Source: Planctomycetota bacterium
GTDB taxonomy: Bacteria > Planctomycetota > SZUA-567
DNA length: 64,000 nt
Direction: 5' to 3'
Assembly: GCA_020060765.1 (NCBI GenBank)
Contig: JAGUZQ010000084.1
Location: 1-64,000 of the forward strand
The translations under genes and the position numbers were made by a program. Position 1 is the first letter of the stretch. Every line of letters begins with the position of its first letter. Below the pieces are notes generated by a model. The model saw only the letters and a list, made by a program, of their open reading frames with translations, had not been told where the DNA came from and made no database searches. Shown here piece by piece: positions 24,100-33,400 of this stretch.

Positions 24100-24704
24100 T
24101 CGACCGGGCTTATCAGACGCAGCGGAAAATCCTGACGGCGGCGCGCAGGCACTTTGCCGAAAAAGGCCCCCAGGGTGCCCGCATCGACGCGGTGGCGGCG
24201 GAATCCGGCTGCAACAAGGAGCGCATCTACTCATATTTCAAAAACAAGCGCGGGCTGTTCGTGGCTGCGTTGCAGGATTGTTTCGCCGAAATTCTCGCAC
24301 TGGAACTGGAACTGGCGGCTTTGACGGAAAAGGAAATTCCAAAAATGACCGGCCTGATTTTCCGCGCGTACATGGATTTTCACCAGCGGACGCCGGAGTT
24401 CTGGCGGCTGCTGGCGTGGGCGAACCTGGACGGGGAGATTTACGCCGATGCGCTGGAGGGGATGCGGGACAAGACTTTTTCCCGCCTGCGCGAACTCTAT
24501 CAACAGGGACAGGCAGGCGGCGCGTTCCGCGCTGAGGTGTCGTTTGAAACCTATCTCTTCAGCCTCTCGGCGCTGAGTTTCTTCTATCACTCCAACCGGC
24601 ACAGCATGTCTAAAACGCTGGGGCTGAACCTGTCGGATGAGACCGTACGCGGCACCATGACGGCGGAGATCGTGGCGCTGCTGGGCGGGCGAAATCAGCC
24701 GTAA
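24096..24704 (+). CDS. TetR-family transcriptional regulator
   Basis: This 202-residue repressor has an N-terminal helix-turn-helix (about 10-55): ILTAARRHFAEKGPQGARID, then AVAAESGCNKERIYSYFKNK. The C-terminal helical domain would bind an effector and dimerise. The start is GTG 24096 with AAAGGAA upstream, overlapping the previous stop. It is the last gene of the 21174-24704 operon, and the two 20-bp palindromes near the operon start are its likely operators; the effector may be the operon's substrate. The 3' end overlaps the convergent gene by 10 bases. Confidence 0.9.
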   Translation: MIDRAYQTQRKILTAARRHFAEKGPQGARIDAVAAESGCNKERIYSYFKNKRGLFVAALQDCFAEILALELELAALTEKEIPKMTGLIFRAYMDFHQRTPEFWRLLAWANLDGEIYADALEGMRDKTFSRLRELYQQGQAGGAFRAEVSFETYLFSLSALSFFYHSNRHSMSKTLGLNLSDETVRGTMTAEIVALLGGRNQP

Positions 24705-25909
24705 TATTTCAACAGCGCGTCGGCCATGAGGCCGCCCCTGCCGTCGGTGCGGGTGAAGGAAGACTTTTGTGCGATGCGGTTGCCCTTGCCGTCCTCTTCG
24801 TCCGTGTCGGTGTAGCCCACGTTCAGGCTTTCGATGCCTGCTTCCTCCAGCGTGAGAACTTCGTCGAGTTGGTTGATGCCGTCGCCGTTTTTATCCTGGA
24901 ACAGGCGTAACTCCCGGAAAATCAAATCGGCGGCGTCGATCAGGCCGTCGCCGTTGTCGTCGTATTCCGCCAGTTCCGCGAAACCGTTGGCATGGCCTTC
25001 CTGGTCGCCGAAAAGCTCGCGCCCGTTGTCGGCGGTGCCGTTGCCGTTTTTGTCAAGAAAGAGCAGCGCGTCGTCGCCTTGAATAAATGCGGTGCGTTCC
25101 TGCCGACCGTCGCCGGTCAGATCGAAATCCACCCCTTCGTCAGCGCCACGCAGATTGATGCCGTTCCCCGCCAGATCGAGCACCAGCGGATCACAGACTT
25201 GCGCCTCCTGCGAGCCGAAGACGATGCGACCGTTTTCGAAAGTGATATTGAGCGAGACGGTTTTGCTTTCCGCGTCTACTTCCATGCCGTCTATATCCGG
25301 CATATTCGCAGACAAGCGGGCGAATTTCATCTCGATATCTAGCTTTAACGATGTTGATTGGAACACGCCGCCGCTCTGGGAGGATACTTTCGGCGCCGCC
25401 TCCATCAAATCGGCTATTCCTTCAAAGGATTTCATCATCGAAGCGGCGCGTTCAGGGCTTTCCTCTCCCGCCATTTTCATCATGATCAGCATCGCCTGGT
25501 ACAGCTTGCCGTCGAGCATCATCAGCCGGTCGGAGAGTTCGCCGAAATTCTGCATTGCCTTGGAATCGGTGCCGAATTGGTTGCCCAACATTGATTCCAC
25601 ATCGGCGTGGAGAGAGTTGAAATCAAACGAAGCATTGGTATCCGGGGTTTCCGAGGCGCTCTGATTTAGGGAGAGATACTGAATCGAGGCGGAAAGGGAA
25701 TAGGAACCATAGGAGAGAGTCAAGCCGTTGTTCTGCGGGTATTTCAGCGTCTGTCCCGACAGTTCCACGGAATCCTGCGAAAAAACCTCGGACGCGGCGC
25801 TTCCGGACTGCTCCGGCGTAGAACGGAGAGCTGATCCCTCTCTTTGCACTGTCTGGAAACTTTCCTGCCGTTCTTCCAAACCGGAGGCGACAATCGTTAG
25901 ACCCGCCAT
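24695..25909 (-). CDS. RTX-associated calcium-binding repeat protein
   Basis: This 404-residue protein has no signal peptide. Residues about 230-380 carry the conserved module often found in large RTX-type secreted proteins: PLVLDLAGNGINL, FDLTGDGRQERTAF, LFLDKNGNGTADNGRELFGD, EYDDNGDGLID and FQDKNGDGINQLDEVLTL. The DxDGNG-like loops resemble EF-hands or dockerin calcium sites. The N-terminal half is low-complexity and helical (GELSDRLMMLDGKLYQAMLI). ATG 25909 follows GGGAGGAATCCG; the track-length extension upstream is rejected. No type I secretion genes are near. It may be exported by a C-terminal signal or remain internal. Confidence 0.75.
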   Translation of the reverse strand: MAGLTIVASGLEERQESFQTVQREGSALRSTPEQSGSAASEVFSQDSVELSGQTLKYPQNNGLTLSYGSYSLSASIQYLSLNQSASETPDTNASFDFNSLHADVESMLGNQFGTDSKAMQNFGELSDRLMMLDGKLYQAMLIMMKMAGEESPERAASMMKSFEGIADLMEAAPKVSSQSGGVFQSTSLKLDIEMKFARLSANMPDIDGMEVDAESKTVSLNITFENGRIVFGSQEAQVCDPLVLDLAGNGINLRGADEGVDFDLTGDGRQERTAFIQGDDALLFLDKNGNGTADNGRELFGDQEGHANGFAELAEYDDNGDGLIDAADLIFRELRLFQDKNGDGINQLDEVLTLEEAGIESLNVGYTDTDEEDGKGNRIAQKSSFTRTDGRGGLMADALLKYYG

Positions 25910-26076
25910 CGGATTCCTCCCTGAACCCCGCAACCATTCGTCCGAGAACGGCCTCCCTGCCGTTTCAGTTATTATCGGACGGCTGGGGAAAACTTGAGGA
26001 AATTCCGGAAAAATCTTGGTTTTGGCGGGAGGGGCGGGTAAAACAATGGTAATTCGTTACTTTGCAAGGATCAAAC

Positions 26077-26349
26077 ATGACCACCGAAAAATTCATTACC
26101 GACCTGAACAACAAGCCGCTGATTCTATATCCCTGCGAATGGAATTACCGCATCATCGGCACCGACCACGGGGAAATCGAACTGGCGGTGCGGGAGACGC
26201 TAGGCGACACGGAATACGTTTTCGAGAAAGCCAACGTCAAGGGCAAATTCAGTTCCTTCAGCCTGACCTTGACGGTGCGAAACGAAAGCCACCGCAACGA
26301 AATCTACGCCGCCCTCGGCCAACACCCGGCGGTGCGGATTATTATGTAG
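26077..26349 (+). CDS. DUF493 (YbeD-like) family protein
   Basis: This 90-residue small cytoplasmic protein has a ferredoxin-like fold. Family features are YPCEWNYRIIG near the start and GKFSSFSLTLTVRNESHRNE, followed by IYAALGQHPAVRIIM at the end. E. coli YbeD lies beside lipB and its role is unsettled. ATG 26077 follows AAGGATCAAAC. It is monocistronic with a hairpin downstream. Confidence 0.85.
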   Translation: MTTEKFITDLNNKPLILYPCEWNYRIIGTDHGEIELAVRETLGDTEYVFEKANVKGKFSSFSLTLTVRNESHRNEIYAALGQHPAVRIIM

Positions 26350-26368
26350 GGGCGAATATTGGTTAATT

Positions 26369-26394
26369 TCCCTGCAATGAATATTCATCAGGGA
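26369..26394. terminator. Hairpin after the DUF493 gene
   Basis: TCCCTG and CAGGGA flank an inner palindrome ATGAATATTCAT, giving a long imperfect stem. There is no real T-run afterwards (ATTTCCTCC), so it is either a weak terminator or an mRNA 3' stabiliser. Confidence 0.4.
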
Positions 26395-26532
26395 TTTCCT
26401 CCACCTTCCATGCTTGCTTTTACATCGTTTAAGTATAAAATTCATCATACGCTTGTTTAACGCTGTCAACATCATGTAGGGATACAAACCGCTGGACATC
26501 CGTAGCCCCCTGGAGGGCAGAAAGATTCAAGT

Positions 26533-27006
26533 TTGCAAGAATCCTCACCCCATAAACAGCCAGCAACCGGCCCGATCGAACGCCGCATCGCCTGCCCGCG
26601 CGCACTGACGATCTGGCGGTGGAGCAGGAATTGCGCTTTCTGCGCGTTACTGCCGTTATGCGTCACCGCATTTACAAATGCCTATTCACCACACGAAGGC
26701 GTTTTCTTCCCGGCGATGTTTTTGTGGTTATGCCTGTCAGCACCGACATTGGCATGTATGCTTTTTCTTTCGGAAATTACACATCATCCTTCTAAAGAAA
26801 TTTACGAATATGTGATATTGATTTCCTGCCATATTTTTCAATGGTTCGCCATCTGGTGGCATGGCCTGTTGGAAATGCGAAATACTGATCGCGACTATCG
26901 ACGGTTTTTTAAAATACTTGTGTATCCCGCCGTCATGCTGGCTGGAGCAGCGACTTTTATACTGGTTTTCGCTTATTTTATACGGCTTATTGAAGCGATC
27001 AGATAA
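26533..27006 (+). CDS. Membrane protein of unknown function, paralogue A
   Basis: This 157-residue protein has three or four hydrophobic segments (about 33-52, 57-80, 92-112, 130-153). After a short hydrophilic start it carries PIERRIACPRALTIWRWSRN, shared with the next gene, and later IFQWFAIWWHGLLEMRNTDRD. The start is probably TTG 26533, without a strong ribosome site. The family is not recognised. The pair is likely co-transcribed with miaB. Confidence 0.6.
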   Translation: MQESSPHKQPATGPIERRIACPRALTIWRWSRNCAFCALLPLCVTAFTNAYSPHEGVFFPAMFLWLCLSAPTLACMLFLSEITHHPSKEIYEYVILISCHIFQWFAIWWHGLLEMRNTDRDYRRFFKILVYPAVMLAGAATFILVFAYFIRLIEAIR

Positions 27007-27018
27007 GGACAGCAAACT

Positions 27019-27576
27019 TTGAAAATTATCGGCAACATTTCCAGCCGCCATGTTAACAAGATAGAAACTATTTCTTCTCGGCCCGCCACCGGCCTGATCG
27101 AACGCCCCATCGCCTGCCCGCGTGCGCTGACGATCTGGCGGTGGAGCAGGGAATGTATTTTTTACATGTTGTTCCCTCCTGTCGGGATTGGCATAACCTA
27201 CATGCTGGGACAATTGCTAGGGCATATATTCCCCATGCAAAACATTAGGCTGTTAACGTTTACCTTCTATGGTCTGTTTGGATTTATGACCCTGTATTAC
27301 TCTGCTCCAATTATCGTCTGTCTGTGTTTCGCCGCACTTATCCCAGCACTGACACCCGGAATCCAGTTGGTGTATTTTCTTCCTGCCTGTTACATTTTCC
27401 TGTGGTTCGTTGTCTGGTGGGAGGGGTTGCGCGACTTTCGCGAAACCGACCGCGACCCGCACCGTTTGTTAAAGTTGTGGAAATCTACCGGTACCGTGCT
27501 AGTTGTGATTCCGCTTTTGATCAAAACTTTATGGGATATTTATAACGAACTTCTTAAGCTAGGAAATACGCCTTGA
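27019..27576 (+). CDS. Membrane protein of unknown function, paralogue B
   Basis: This 185-residue protein shares the N-terminal box LIERPIACPRALTIWRWSRE and the FLWFVVWWEGLRDFRETDRD motif with the preceding protein. The DNA of the N-terminal box (about 27090-27156) is close to 90% identical by eye to 26567-26633, while the rest has diverged. Four hydrophobic segments are visible. TTG 27019 follows AAGGAC by 8 bases. It overlaps miaB by TTGA. Confidence 0.65.
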   Translation: MKIIGNISSRHVNKIETISSRPATGLIERPIACPRALTIWRWSRECIFYMLFPPVGIGITYMLGQLLGHIFPMQNIRLLTFTFYGLFGFMTLYYSAPIIVCLCFAALIPALTPGIQLVYFLPACYIFLWFVVWWEGLRDFRETDRDPHRLLKLWKSTGTVLVVIPLLIKTLWDIYNELLKLGNTP

Positions 27577-28895
27577 AAATCCTAATCCACACCTTCGGCT
27601 GTCAGATGAACAAGCTTGATTCGGAACTCGTCGCCGAGGCGCTGGTTGCTGCCGGGCATGAAATCGTTGCCGACGAAGCCGAAGCGAACGCGATCCTGTT
27701 CAACACCTGTTCCGTGCGCGACCATGCCGAACAGCGCGTCTTGTCGCGAATCGCGCACCTGCGAGCCAGAAAAAAAGCCGAACCTGATCTGCGGCTGGGC
27801 GTGATGGGCTGCATGGCGCAGCGGCTGGCGCGGGAACTTTTCGATAAAGCTCCTCACCTCGACCTGGTCTGCGGCACGCGCAAGTTTCCGCAGATCGCGG
27901 AATTGCTGGAGCAGTCTTTCGCCGGGCCGGTGCTGGCCGTCGAGGAGGAATCGCTGACCGCTCCCGGCACGCTCGACGCGCACGGGCGCAGCCTGTTTTC
28001 CGGCATACAGGCCTATATCTCCATCATGCGCGGCTGCAACAATTTCTGCACCTACTGCATCGTCCCCTACGTGCGCGGCCGCGAGGAAAGCCGCCCCATC
28101 GCGGCGGTGGTCGGCGAGGCGCGCGCCCTGGTCTCGCGGGGCGCGAAAGAAATCACCCTGCTGGGGCAGAACGTCGACGCCTACGGCAAGGACATCGGTT
28201 CGTCGCTGGCCGAACTGCTGCGCGAGGTGGATAAGGTCGAGGACTTTGTGCGTATGCGATTCGTCACGTCTCATCCCAAGGACATTACCGAGGAACTGGT
28301 GAAAACCGTCGCCGCCCTGCCCCGCGTGTGCAACCATTTCCACATGCCGGCGCAATCCGGTTCGACCAAAATGCTGAAAGCAATGAATCGCGGCTACACC
28401 CGGGAGGAATACGACCGGCGGCTGGAAATTATCGCCAAGCATTGCCCCGGTGCGCTCGTCACCAGCGACTTCATTGTCGGCTTTCCCGACGAGGCTGACG
28501 AGGATCACGAGCAGTCAGTCGAGCTGATCAAGGCGGCGAAATTTCAAAACTCGTATGTGTTCAAGTATTCGCCGCGACCGGGTACGGTGGCTGAGAAAAA
28601 ACTGGTGGATAACGCGCCTGAAGAAGTGAAGAAGCAACGTAATCACGAACTGCTCTCCGCGCAGGAAGAAGTGAATTGCGCGCGTTCCGCAAGTCTGGTC
28701 GGGTCAACCCAGGAAATAATGGTGGAAGGAATTTCCCGGCGCGACAAAACCCGCATGACCGGCCGCACCAGCAATAATCTGATATGCGTCTTCCCCGCGC
28801 CGGAAGACGCCGAAGCGCTTGTCGGCAAATTGGTGACGCTGAAAATAAATGCCTGCGGCGCACTGACGCTGATCGGGGAACTTCAGTCCCGATGA
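27573..28895 (+). CDS. miaB: tRNA methylthiotransferase MiaB
   Basis: This 440-residue radical-SAM enzyme adds a methylthio group to i6A37 of tRNAs. The N-terminal domain has the three cluster cysteines in TFGCQMN, NTCSVRD and GVMGCMAQR. The radical-SAM motif CNNFCTYCIVPYVRG lies at about 155-169. The C-terminal TRAM domain (about 370-438) includes VEGISRRDKTRMTGRTSNN. Length and motifs match MiaB rather than the related MtaB or RimO. The start is TTG 27573 with AGGAAA upstream, overlapping the previous gene. The 3' end overlaps the convergent Mpv17-like gene by 13 bases. Confidence 0.95.
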   Translation: MKILIHTFGCQMNKLDSELVAEALVAAGHEIVADEAEANAILFNTCSVRDHAEQRVLSRIAHLRARKKAEPDLRLGVMGCMAQRLARELFDKAPHLDLVCGTRKFPQIAELLEQSFAGPVLAVEEESLTAPGTLDAHGRSLFSGIQAYISIMRGCNNFCTYCIVPYVRGREESRPIAAVVGEARALVSRGAKEITLLGQNVDAYGKDIGSSLAELLREVDKVEDFVRMRFVTSHPKDITEELVKTVAALPRVCNHFHMPAQSGSTKMLKAMNRGYTREEYDRRLEIIAKHCPGALVTSDFIVGFPDEADEDHEQSVELIKAAKFQNSYVFKYSPRPGTVAEKKLVDNAPEEVKKQRNHELLSAQEEVNCARSASLVGSTQEIMVEGISRRDKTRMTGRTSNNLICVFPAPEDAEALVGKLVTLKINACGALTLIGELQSR

Positions 28896-29566
28896 GATTT
28901 GGATAAAAACACCAGCAGCAGCACCCACAGGCACAGCACGATGTTCTGCATCGGCAGTTGCAGCGGGGTGGGCAGGCAGTAGATAATCGCCACCGCTGGC
29001 AACCATACCAGCCAGCTCGGAATCTGAATTGGAATCACCTGGTTCTTGATGAAATTCGGCCTGATTTTTGCCCACATCCGGGAAAGGCTGAAATCGCAGT
29101 CTTTCCAGCAGTAGAACATCACCATAGTCGGCACCGCCCAGACCGGGCAGTATATCAACTGGTCAAACAGGACTTTGGGCAGAATGACGGAAAAGGTGTT
29201 GCCGTCGCCGAACACCCACGCCTGCGCGCGGTAAAGCAGTTCGACCTCCACGCCCTTGTAACCCCAGTACAGCAGAAGAACCGGCAGGTGGCGCGTTTTT
29301 TCGTGTTTAGTCGCGTCTTTCTGCAGGAACTGCAAGGCGAAAGGCAAAGCCGCGCCGAAAATCGCGGTTGAAATAAATGGAAACGGCAGGCCGCAGCGCG
29401 ACTTGAATTCCGAAATCGAGGTGAAGAATTCGCGCGCCGGGGGGTAGAAATAATAAGACAGAAGCAATCCCATTGCCAGAATCTGCAAGAGAAGACCGGG
29501 GATGAAATTGGCTTTCGCCGCCTCCAGTCCGCGGCGGACAGGAGACATATATAAACGAACAGACAT
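28883..29566 (-). CDS. Mpv17/PMP22-like membrane protein, copy 1
   Basis: This 227-residue protein has about five hydrophobic segments. It has PVRRGLEAAKANFIPGLLLQ at the start, KVLFDQLIYCPVWAVP in the middle (compare the KxxxDQxxxxP box of Mpv17/PMP22), and a C-terminal half with NQVIPIQIPSWLVWLP and LCLWVLLLVFLS (compare the WPxxQ...W...LS end of that family). The assignment is by motif memory and should be tested. It is in tandem with a paralogue 48 bases upstream on the same strand, and convergent with miaB. Confidence 0.6.
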   Translation of the reverse strand: MSVRLYMSPVRRGLEAAKANFIPGLLLQILAMGLLLSYYFYPPAREFFTSISEFKSRCGLPFPFISTAIFGAALPFALQFLQKDATKHEKTRHLPVLLLYWGYKGVEVELLYRAQAWVFGDGNTFSVILPKVLFDQLIYCPVWAVPTMVMFYCWKDCDFSLSRMWAKIRPNFIKNQVIPIQIPSWLVWLPAVAIIYCLPTPLQLPMQNIVLCLWVLLLVFLSKSHRD

Positions 29567-29614
29567 ATTATATCCTGATAAGCTGGCGTAGCCCGCTTGT
29601 TTTGCAGGCGCCTA

Positions 29615-30301
29615 TTAATGCGAAGACTTTGACAAAAACACCAACAGCAACACCCACAGGCACAATATTATGTTTTCCATCGGAAGCTGTAATGGCGTAG
29701 GCAGGCAATAGATCACTACCACGGTCGGAACCCATATCAGCCAACTTTGAATGACAAAAGGGATCACTTGATTTTTGATAAAACCGTGCTTTATTTTTGC
29801 CAAAGTGGCAGAAAAATCAAAACCACAGTCTTTCCATGCATAAAACGTCAGTATAGTGGGTATCGCCCAAAGAGGAGAATACACCATCTGATCGAACAGT
29901 ACTTTCGGCAGAACAGTGCGAAGTTCGTCTCCTTCTCCGAATACCACCGCCTGCAAGCGATAGAGATATTCTACCTCGATGCCTTTGCATCCCCAATATA
30001 GCAACAGGATTGGCAAATATCTTAGTCTTTCATGGTTAGACGTATCTGATTGCAAGAATTGCAATATAAAGGGCAGCGCTGCGCCAAATAATGCAGTGGA
30101 AAAAAATGGGAAAGGCAATCCGAAACTTTGCTTGAATTCAGACAACCAGGCAAAAAAATCCTGCGCAGGAGGGTAAAAATAATAGGATAGCAATATAGAT
30201 ATTGCCAGCGATTGCAGAATCATACCTGGTACTAAATTGGCTTTAGCCGCATTCAGCCCTCGACGGACGGGAGAGCGATACTCCACAGGTTGCGCGGTCA
30301 T
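29615..30301 (-). CDS. Mpv17/PMP22-like membrane protein, copy 2
   Basis: This 228-residue paralogue of the neighbouring protein is collinear over the whole length. The last part (IYCLPTPLQLPM, then NIILCLWVLLLVFLSKS) is almost identical to copy 1, while loops differ more. Motifs include KVLFDQMVYSPLWAIP and NQVIPFVIQSWLIWVP. It is upstream of copy 1 in the same transcript direction. Stronger conservation at the 3' end suggests functional constraint or gene conversion. The role is unknown. Confidence 0.6.
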   Translation of the reverse strand: MTAQPVEYRSPVRRGLNAAKANLVPGMILQSLAISILLSYYFYPPAQDFFAWLSEFKQSFGLPFPFFSTALFGAALPFILQFLQSDTSNHERLRYLPILLLYWGCKGIEVEYLYRLQAVVFGEGDELRTVLPKVLFDQMVYSPLWAIPTILTFYAWKDCGFDFSATLAKIKHGFIKNQVIPFVIQSWLIWVPTVVVIYCLPTPLQLPMENIILCLWVLLLVFLSKSSH

Positions 30302-30383
30302 AGGTGTGGTTTCCGTAAGAGTGAAATTCGCAAGCGTTGATCCTATTTCCGCGCAAGCAGGCAGTCAAGCTATTTCGCGACAA

Positions 30384-30420
30384 CAAAAAACGGCGACGGC
30401 ATCTTTCGATACCGTCGCCG
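30384..30420 (-). terminator. Rho-independent terminator of the alpha-2-macroglobulin gene
   Basis: CGGCGACGG and CCGTCGCCG form a 9-bp GC stem with a loop of about 12 bases. On the minus strand it is followed by TTTTTTGTTGT. It lies 21 bases past the stop at 30442. Confidence 0.85.
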
Positions 30421-30441
30421 GAAAAATCACCCGCGTTTTTT

Positions 30442-33400
30442 TCAGCGAGGCGTCACTGTTACCGCGTGACCTGCCACCCATTGCTTGTGTTCGTCGGTGT
30501 AATAGAGGTATGTGCGGCTGGCGGGAGCGGTGTAGCTGCCGGGAATCGCCGCGGTCAGACTGAGCGGCACAATGCGGTTTTCCCCGGCCTTCAGCGCGCG
30601 CCAGTACAGCACCACCTCGCGCCCCAGCACTTCGTAGCTGTCGATCCGGCCTGCCTTGACCAGTTCCTTCAACTGATCGTGGCGCGGCTCAAGACCGCCA
30701 GGCAGACCGATAATCGCTATCGGCGTAGGCGCGATTTTCTCGCCTGCGGTCACGGTCGCCACCAGTTCCAGCGGCTCGCCCTCGCGGATGGTGGCGGCGG
30801 AAAGCGCGGTCTGCAATTTCAACTCACATTCCTTGCTGGTGGCGGGCAGAGGCGTGTTGCAAGTCACCTCCACCGAGAACGGCATCTTGCTGCCTTTTTC
30901 CATCACCAGTTCCAGCTTGTGCTCGCCCGGCGTCATAGCGGCGGAGAAGTCGGGCAGTTCGATCGCGCCCTTGGTTTCCGGGTCGAACGGGGCGGGCTTG
31001 CCGAAAGGCTTGCCGTCCAGCAGCAGTTGTACCGCGCCGCTTTCCTTCGGCTTGGCGCGCGCCTGGTCGTAGGCGTTGATCGCCTTGAGCGCGAGAATGG
31101 TGGACTGGGTCGAGCCGAAGCGACCGGACTTGCACAGTTCAAACAGCCACTTCATCGAGAGTTCCACCTGATCCGCCCAGGTCGCGTCGTCTTTCAGCCA
31201 GGCCAGAATCGCCAGCGAAGTGGTTTCGATCCGCAGGGCATCGCCGCCGGAACAGGTGATGGTTGATTTCGCACCGCCGACGGAACCGTCTTTCTCCACC
31301 GCGTCCTTCAGCTTCGCGGCCAGTTTGCGTCCGGGCGCGGCGTCGCCGATTTTGTACAGGATATTCGCGGCCAGGGCGATGACATAAGTGTCCTGCGTCT
31401 TTTCCGCTTCCTCGCGGATAGCGGCGATTTCTTTTTCCAGCGTCTTGGGGTCCTGCCCCGCTTCGATCAGCGCCCAGACCACGTAGGCGTTGGTGGTGGG
31501 AACAGGCGCGCGGCCAAAGCTGTCCAGCGCGCGGTCGTTACGCATAAAGCCGCCCTTGCCGTCGCGACGAGCCAGCAACCACTGGCGCGTGCGCTCCAGC
31601 ATGCCGCTGTCCATCTCCATCACCTTGCCCATATCGACGAATTCCATCAGACCGTAAGCGGTCAAAGCTTCATGCCCCGGATCGCCGCCGAACCACTCAT
31701 AGCCTTTCTGTTTGCACTCGAAGCCGGTCAGTTTCTTATAGCCCTTTTCCAGCAAGTCGCGCGCCCTTGCGATTTTCGCGGGGTCGATGCCCTGGTGGGT
31801 GGTGAAATACTGCTGTGCCATCACCAGTGGATAGTTGGAGGAACTGGTCTGCTCGAAGCAGCCGCACGGCTCGCGCAGCAGCGCGTTCAGCGCCTCTTCC
31901 ATGCTGGCCAGCGGCGTGGGATAGACCCGCGCGACCGTTACCATGCTGCCCGGTTCGACCGTGGCGGGAATGGTGACAACCGTGTTGACGGGAGAGTCGG
32001 CACCCACCAGTCCGCCGTGATGGATCGAGACGGGGAAGCCCTTGGGCTTGACCGTCAGGGTGCGGGTGACGGTGTCGGTATAACCGCCTGCGGCGGCGGA
32101 GATGACGAGTTGATAGACGCCCGCTTTTTGCGCCGAGATTTTCACCATGGCGCGGCCGCGGGTGTTGGCGTCGAGCGTTGCGGCGACAGGCGTGATGATA
32201 TCCAGCCCTTCACCGCGCACGGCGAGATTGACGGCGTCGAATTTTTCGACAGTCGAATTGACCAGCGCTACCGGCAATTCGATCACGTCGCCAGCCGTGA
32301 TTTCCAGCGGCATTTTGGGTTCGAGATAGAACGGTTCGACCGATTCGATCACGCTGTCGCCGCAACCGAGCGCGCCGTTGTTGCCGAAGGCGTCGGCGAT
32401 GACGCGGAACGTGGTCACGCTGTCGGAGAGGCCGAATTCGACCGTAGCCTTGCCGTCGCGCGCGCCGGTGCGGATGCCTGCGTTCCAGTATAATGTCTCG
32501 GTGAAATCGACCCGGTCGTTCGGCTTGCGGTTGTCGCGCACCTGGTGGGCGTATTCGCGGATGGCGACCATTTCCCGCATAGGCGCTTCCATATCAGCCT
32601 TTACCTCTGCAAATACTTTAAACGCCCTTCTCGCCTCCTTGGCTTCCTCTTTGGCAGGCACAAGCGCCATCTCCGACGCTTTATCTTTCCCCTGCGGCGC
32701 GACAGCCGGTTTTTCATCATCATCTTCCAAAGCTTCCGCGACTTCTTCCGGCATTTCGGCGCCTTCATTTTTAGCGTCTGCCAGCGCATCGACTTCCGCG
32801 CCCTTGGCAAGTTTCTTCTTCTCCATTCCCAGAACAAACGCCCCTGCTCCTCTCTCTACAGCACACGGCACGGTGACAATTACCCGTTCCGCCAAAACGC
32901 GCATGGCCGGGGCCGACATCTCTTTCTTGATCTCGTCGTAGCGGACGAGGATAAACCGCCGCCAGCCCTGGGTGCCGAGGAGCAGGTCAAGTGCCGTAGG
33001 AGCTTCCGCCGCATTGGGGTCGAGGTAGACCAGGGCGTCGGCCAGTTCCCTGACCTCGTTTTCCAGATACACCATCACCGGCAGGCGCGGCGCCTGTTCG
33101 CGCTTCTCGATCATCTCCAGCACCGCGTCGTCAGTCACGGTCAGACCTACTACCGCTTCGACCGGCCTGCCGTTTTCGTCGGTAGTTTCGATGTTGAGCT
33201 TCACCTTGCCGCCGGGGATGAACGGCGCTTTTTCCGGCGTGATTTTCACATTCACCGCAAACTTGGGACGGCGGTAGACCAGACGTTCGGCCAGCGGCTG
33301 CCCGTCCTGCGCCAGCACCGTCACCATCAACACGCCTTCGGCGTCTTTGGGGTCGAGCGTGACCGACGCCTCTTTCCCGGCGGTTATCTCCTTGGCGTCA

